NCBI GenBank assembly: GCA_943704415.1
Contig: CALSCO010000348.1
Location: 1 to 21,694, forward strand
Direction: 5' to 3'
Length of the DNA stretch: 21,694 nt
From: Parvularia atlantis
Lineage: Eukaryota; Opisthokonta; Rotosphaerida
The position numbers and the translations under genes are program-made. The notes under the pieces were generated by a model. It worked only from the letters and a program-made list of their open reading frames with translations, searched no databases and was not told where the DNA came from. Within the stretch, counting starts at the first letter, position 1, and each line of letters opens with the position of its first letter. Below, piece by piece: positions 17,455-21,694 of the stretch.

Positions 17455-18972
17455 TCAGTTCTTGCCGCCCACGCGAGCGCGCGCGTTGTCGCGCTGGATA
17501 CGGCCGATGAGCAGGTCGCGCGTAAAGTCGCCCACCTCGCGGTCGATCGACACGCTCTCCTCGTAGTTGTCGTTGCGGCCCACGCGCCACTCGTCCGTCG
17601 GCACAAAGTACTGCGCGCATGCACGTGTGAGCGAGCTCGGCACCGAGCACGTGCACGCACGCCGAGCGTGTCGCCGTTGAGGCCGAAGAACAGGCGGTAC
17701 GGCGCGCTCATCGCGTCCTTGATCGGCAGGCCGTTGCGCGTGAGCGACTCGCCGGGGAAGGCCACGCCCTGGATGATGTCGCCGATGCGGACGTACGCGG
17801 CCTGCGTGGCGATCGAGAACTCGCCATCCTCCTCGATCACGTCGTAGTCGCTCAGGATGCCAAAGGCAAAGGCGAGGCGGAAGAGCGGGTTGGTGACCGG
17901 GTGGATAAACGCCTGAGCGTCGACGATGATACGCGCGTCGCGGACCTCGACCTGGCTGGCGATCGTGGCCAGCGCGACGTCTGCGATCTGTGTGGTGCAC
18001 GCGCCGCTGTCAGCTAGCGCCCTGCCGCGGCCACGACGAGCGTCGCACCTGGTTGCCGTAGCTCTCGGCGCGCGCAAAGCCCGAACCCGAGCCCTGCGGC
18101 GAGACGTCGCCGATCGCGCCGTTGACATACACGACGGGGGCGCCGAGGGTGGCCTCGGCGCGGGCGCGGACGTAGTGGCAGTAGTCGGACGAGAACTCGA
18201 GGTTGCTGGCGCCGAGGGTGACCTGCGCGTTGCCCTGGCGTCGTCAGTCGCCGACCACCGCGGCGCGCGCGCGCGCGCGCACCGGGTGGGCTGCAAAGTT
18301 GATGATGGTGCCGATGCGCGCACCCGTGGCGCTGTCGCGCGCGTCGAGCACGGTCAACTCGGTGTCGGTGTAGCCCCAGTCACGGCGGTTACTGGCCGAG
18401 CCCACGCCCTTGGACGCAAACAGGCGCGCGCTGCGGCGTCCGCGCCACGAGTTGACGACGGCCGTGATAGCGCTGTCGATGACCTGCTGGCGGTAGCCGT
18501 CCGAGACGAAGCCCCAGAGGCCCTGCGTGTCCGGACCCGAGTGCGTGTGCGTGGCCGAGACAAGGACGGACACGGCGGGGATTCCGGTGACGTCCTCGAC
18601 GCCGGCGCGGATCGCCTTGAGGATGCGGTTGCTAATCCCGGGCACGTCCAGCACCACCAGGGCGACCGTCGTGCCGTTCGTGCCGGTGATGACGGCCGCG
18701 CGCGCCCACACCGGGTCGTGCACGCCCGTGGGCACGCCGCGGAACTTCCAGAAGCCGTAGCCGCCGAGCCAGACCTCACGGCGCTCGATCTGCGTTGAGC
18801 GGGGAGGGAGGGGGAACACTCAGCGGGGGGCGGATCGGCGCAGATCCTGGCGCACCTGCTCCTGCGACGGCGACAGGTCCACGGCCGAGAAGCCGACGAG
18901 GAACTGCGCGGCGGCGGGCACCGCGAAGAGCGCGACGAGGGCGAGCACGACAACGACGGCAGCGCGAGCCAT
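17455..18972 (-). CDS. Secreted neutral/alkaline ceramidase-like amidohydrolase
   Basis: Exons complement(17455-17610, 17661-17987, 18049-18234, 18283-18789, 18856-18972) give 430 residues. Known: neutral ceramidases are zinc enzymes that hydrolyse the amide bond of ceramide, at the cell surface or secreted. Seen: a signal peptide (MARAAVVVVLALVALF, about 1-22), ATHTHSGP (118-125), the zinc-type HP at 207-208 (FAAHP), the nucleophile motif GDVSP with Ser253, then VAFPGES with the expected zinc Glu and GDTLGYFVPTDEW with the expected zinc Tyr. All core motifs are present and in family order. It is much shorter than animal and Pseudomonas enzymes (roughly 650-780 residues) and ends soon after the Tyr region, so the C-terminal immunoglobulin-like domain is absent. 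Its start was placed at the signal-peptide Met, 31 bases from the POLE3 ATG. Confidence 0.82.
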
Positions 18973-19003
18973 CGTCAGGTGATTTTTCGACTGTCGACCC
19001 ATC
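18973..19003. promoter_or_regulatory. 31-base divergent spacer, ceramidase / POLE3
   Basis: Only 31 bases separate the two start codons. The spacer has the single T-run of the region (GATTTTTCGA) and the palindrome GTCGAC. In-frame ATGs for the minus gene also occur at 19002 and 19005, which would overlap the POLE3 ATG. The 5' UTRs must therefore be minute or overlap. Confidence 0.45.
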
Positions 19004-19693
19004 ATGGAATCCCTCCGTATACCGGACGCCGTGCTGCAGCGCATGGCCAAGGCCAAGGTGCGCCAGCTGCCGCTGCCGCTGCCGCTGCGGGTCAAGGGCA
19101 CTGAGGCGGCGCGGTGCAGCTGCCCGAAAACGTGCATCTCGCGCGCGATGCCCGCATCGCCCTGCACGAGGCCACCGTCGTCTTCGTGTCGTACCTCACA
19201 GCCGCCGCGAGCGACGTGTGCCGCGCCAAGGGCAACAAGGTCATCAGCGCGCAGATGGTCGCGCACGCGCTCGAGCAGCTCGAGCTGCACGCGTTCGTCG
19301 CCGATGTCACGGCGACGGCGGCCGGTGCGAGCGATCGCGCATGCACTGGCGGCGGGCACGCGTTGACACGCGGCATTCGCAGCCCATCGGCCCAAGCGGC
19401 GCGCACCGGCGGCCAAGGGACGCGACGCCGCGAGTGGTGACGGCACGGGAGATGGCGCGGCCACTGCGAGCATGACCGTTGCGGCAGTTGCGGACGACAT
19501 TGGCGGCGACGACGGCGACGAGGTGCGCTGTGCGGCGCGCTGTGTTTGCAGCTCACGCGTAAGCTCGCTCGCACAGGTCGCCGACATCGACGGCGACGAC
19601 GACGCGGACGATGTCGAAATAGAGGCCGGGGCCGAAGTCGACACGGCGGCAGCGATGGACGGCGCGCCTGCCGACGCCCCTGACGAGGCATGA
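19004..19693 (+). CDS. POLE3: DNA polymerase epsilon subunit 3 / CHRAC histone-fold protein
   Basis: Exons 19004-19057, 19120-19324, 19383-19522 and 19577-19693 give 171 residues. Known: POLE3 (Dpb4/CHRAC17) pairs with POLE4 or CHRAC15 through a histone fold, in the leading-strand polymerase epsilon and in the CHRAC remodeller. Seen: LRIPDAVLQRMAKAKLP, then HLARDARIALHEATVVFVSY, AAASDVCRAKGNKVISAQMV and HALEQLELHAFV, covering the helices of an H2B-like histone fold in order. A basic patch (HRPKRRAPAAKGR) follows, then an acidic Asp/Glu-rich tail as in animal POLE3. The intron at 19523-19576 is 54 bases and stop-free in frame, so a retained form is possible. Confidence 0.9.
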
Positions 19694-19724
19694 GAGCTGC
19701 TGCTACTGCTGCACCGTCGTAGAT

Positions 19725-19726
<2 letters not shown>

Positions 19727-19758
<32 letters not shown>
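19727..19758. repeat. (CA)16 microsatellite
   Basis: A perfect AC dinucleotide run lies in the 75-base spacer between the POLE3 stop and the stop of the small minus-strand ORF. Confidence 0.97.
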
Positions 19759-19759
<1 letters not shown>

Positions 19760-19768
19760 GCAACCGCG

Positions 19769-19981
19769 TCACACGGCCGCGGAGGCGCGAGTCACGGCCA
19801 GGTGCGGCGCGCGGTGATGCAGCTCCGCGTTGCGCAACCGCAACTTTGTGTCTTTTTCGTTGAGCAGCCTGTCCTGCCAGCGCCGGGCGTCGTGCAGCAG
19901 CCCGAGCATGCCCGAGGCCCAGCGGCGGAACGCGGCATCGTCGTCGTCGTCGGCGGCGGCGTCGGCGCGCGCGTCGCCCAT
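19769..19981 (-). CDS. Small protein of unknown function
   Basis: A 70-residue frame begins MGDARADAAADDDDD and has an amphipathic helical core (FRRWASGMLGLLHDARRW, then LLNEKDTKLRLRNAELHHR). I do not recognise a family. The same frame is open upstream to 20047 and reads plausible protein (YDTFYLAAKLASRPG). It is then preceded, across one TGA at 20048-20050, by another plausible in-frame stretch that starts at 20149 (MPDISHAGHVIYSF). No GT-AG pair removes that TGA. Either translation starts after it, or the upstream part is a separate short ORF, or the sequence has an error. Codon use matches the host genes. It is tail-to-tail with POLE3 and head-to-head with dynein. Confidence 0.45.
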   Translation of the reverse strand: MGDARADAAADDDDDAAFRRWASGMLGLLHDARRWQDRLLNEKDTKLRLRNAELHHRAPHLAVTRASAAV

Positions 19982-20149
19982 GCCAGGACGCGATGCCAGT
20001 TTGGCCGCGAGGTAAAACGTGTCATAGCGAGCGCCCGGACACCGACGTCACGCCACAAAGACGCCCACGCGACGCTTGGGAGGACGTCCACTGCCAGTCA
20101 CGGTGGCAAACGAGTAGATCACGTGGCCAGCATGGCTGATATCGGGCAT

Positions 20150-20157
20150 TTCCAGCC
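20150..20157. promoter_or_regulatory. Eight-base gap between divergent ATGs (small ORF upstream frame / dynein)
   Basis: The plus ATG at 20158 and the minus ATG at 20149 are almost touching. If the minus-strand gene really starts at 19981, the spacer is 176 bases, much closer to the other divergent pairs. This favours the later minus-strand start. Confidence 0.3.
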
Positions 20158-21628
20158 ATGGCCGACGGGACGCCCTCGCCGCCGCCGCAGGCGACGACGC
20201 CGCAGCCGGCGCTGACGCCGCAGCCGATGGGCGACGCAGCGCTGCCGGCGCTGCAGACGTACCTGCGCCGCCTCGTGCCGGCACTGCTGGAAGTGCGCGT
20301 TGCCGCTTCTGCCGCGGGACGGGCGAGACTGACACGGGCCGCACGTGCGCGCACGCGACGCGCAGGTCGAGGAGAGTGCGGTAGAGGCGCTGCTGCGTGC
20401 GCCGCAGGCGACCGAGCGCGTGCGGCTGTTTGCGATGGAGCAGCAGTTCCCCGTGCTCGTCTTCGTGCGCTCGCTCGACGCAGCAGACGACGGCGCGGGC
20501 GGCAGCAACGAGAACCGTCCGCCGACGCTTGAGGTGCTGCTCGAGGTCAGCGTCAAGGACCGGTGCGCGCCGCGCTGCGCTGTGTGCGCCGCGGGTAAGC
20601 CGCTGACCGTCCCTCGTGTGTGCGCACGCGTGCAGCCAGACGAGTGCCGTCGCGTTCATCAAGCGCCAGCAGCAACTTGATGCGTCGCGCCCAATCGCGT
20701 CACAGCTGCACCTGCTCAACCTGCCCGAGGGCTCGCCGTACGAGACCCTGCACTCGTACATCCGCAACGCCGTTGCGCCGTTCTTCAACTCGTACGCGGC
20801 GCGCTTCACGGCGGCGGACGGTGAGAAGGATGTCAAGTCCGGTACGCCGATCTGCGTCCGTGTGTGATGGTCCAGGCGATCACCACGTGCGCGCAGGCAT
20901 CCCCGTCGTCAAAAAGAAAATGGCTGAGCTGGAGCTGTCGCTCATGCACCTGCACCAAAACGTCGAGATCCCTGAGGTGCACCTGACGATGCACCCAGCC
21001 ATCCAGCAGGCGATCGACCGGGTGCGTGCGGTTCGGCTGTCGGCGCGTGGTCGCTGATCGCCCGTGGGTACGCACGCGCGCAGTGCCACGCTTCGCACAA
21101 GAAGATCACGGTCGAGGAGGTCGACGCCGCGCTCCTGAACGACTCGGGCTTCATGAACCGTCTTCAGGCCGGCGTCAACGGCTGGATCAAGGAGATCCAC
21201 AGGGTGACCAAGCTCGAGCGTGACGCCGCGTCGGGCTCGGCGCTGCAGGAGATCAACTTCTGGCTCGATATGGAGCGCGCGGTGCAGCGCGTGGAGGAGC
21301 TGCTGCAGAGCGACGGCGTAGGTGCGTTTCGAGGCGAACTTGGCCGTTTTTTTTTCGCTGACTGCGAGTCGCTCGGCAGCCCTCACGCGTGAGGTGCTCA
21401 AATACGGCAAGCGCTTCCACGCCACGGTCAGCTTTGACGAAGACAACGGCTTGAAGGAGTGCAAGGAGCAGGGTGCGGTGGCGCTGGCTTGCGTCGCCCA
21501 CGTGAGCGAGCGCTGACGACGCCGACCCGCGCGCAGTGGGCAAGTACAACATGCTCATGAAGGACTTCCCGATCAACGAGCTCCTGTCGGCGCCCGACCT
21601 GGAGCGTATCCGTGACGCGGTCGGCCTG
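20158..21628 (+). CDS. DYNC1H1: Cytoplasmic dynein heavy chain, N-terminal part (continues past window)
   Basis: Seven exons (20158-20292, 20366-20562, 20636-20841, 20897-21021, 21084-21321, 21380-21472, 21537-21628) close in phase to 362 residues. The gene then enters an intron that runs off the window. Known: the heavy chain is the roughly 4,600-residue AAA+ motor for minus-end microtubule transport; this is its N-terminal tail, used for dimerisation and binding of intermediate chains. Seen, matching cytoplasmic dynein 1 rather than axonemal dyneins: [93 protein letters not shown] and [15 protein letters not shown] second ATG at 20227 is an alternative start. The first ATG is only eight bases from the divergent small-ORF ATG at 20149, so one of the two starts may be wrong. 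Confidence 0.93.
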
Positions 21629-21634
21629 GTGCGT

Positions 21635-21638
21635 ACAC

Positions 21639-21694
<56 letters not shown>
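21635..21694. repeat. (AC)n microsatellite at the window end, inside a dynein intron
   Basis: An AC run of about 60 bases with one G interruption (21643) follows six bases after the donor GTGCGT of dynein intron 7 and reaches the last base. The true length is unknown. Such a run may be where an assembly broke. Confidence 0.97.

Noticed and set aside
20048-20050. Selenocysteine reading of the in-frame TGA
   Set aside because: There is no recognisable selenoprotein context, no SECIS-like structure that I could see downstream, and TGA is the standard stop in this window.
1-21694. CRISPR arrays, tRNA or rRNA genes, LTR or capsid-bearing elements
   Set aside because: No regularly spaced repeats, cloverleaf or rRNA motifs, and no reverse transcriptase, integrase or capsid motifs were seen in any frame.

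Overview
The window is nuclear DNA from a compact, very GC-rich unicellular eukaryote. It holds about a dozen densely packed genes on both strands. Most are cut by many tiny introns: nearly all are 47-75 bases, with one of 104 and one of 371. Introns almost always begin GTGCG and end CAG, and coding sequence strongly prefers G or C at third codon positions. Cytoplasmic dynein, a prefoldin subunit, an RNA polymerase II subunit, a Gemin8-like protein, a syntrophin-like protein and an IQ-DH-PH RhoGEF point to a free-living, probably flagellate or amoeboid protist of the Amorphea (opisthokont, apusomonad or amoebozoan side). I cannot name the species. Exon models were joined by hand from reading frame, GT/GC-AG sites and family resemblance. 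All phases close, but no transcript evidence was available.

Layout. 1-72: the last codons of a TnpB/Fanzor-type transposon nuclease, followed by a run of small hairpins. 230-1788 (+): secreted alpha/beta hydrolase. 2066-4076 (-): syntrophin-like protein with two PH domains and no PDZ. 4219-4742 (+): prefoldin subunit 2. 4821-6262 (+): UBA4/MOCS3-type E1 with rhodanese domain. 6291-6849 (-): Gemin8 homologue. 6936-12478 (+): 21-exon RhoGEF of 1456 residues. 12592-13713 (-): membrane-anchored 11-beta-HSD1-like dehydrogenase. 13752-14856 (-): RPB3. 14961-17381 (+): large P-loop NTPase plus PD-(D/E)XK nuclease of Crinkler/RHS type, with lower GC, one intron and the only TAA stop. 17455-18972 (-): neutral-ceramidase-like secreted enzyme. 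19004-19693 (+): POLE3 histone-fold protein. 19769-19981 (-): small unknown ORF. 20158-21628 (+): 5' part of cytoplasmic dynein heavy chain, running off the end of the window inside an (AC)n-filled intron.

Genes mostly lie head-to-head or tail-to-tail. Divergent start codons are separated by only 142, 86, 104, 31 and 8 bases, so bidirectional promoters are likely. The genes do not form one pathway. They are housekeeping genes (transcription, replication, snRNP assembly, tRNA thiolation/urmylation, chaperone, motor), with two accessory features embedded: the Fanzor tail and the NTPase-nuclease gene.
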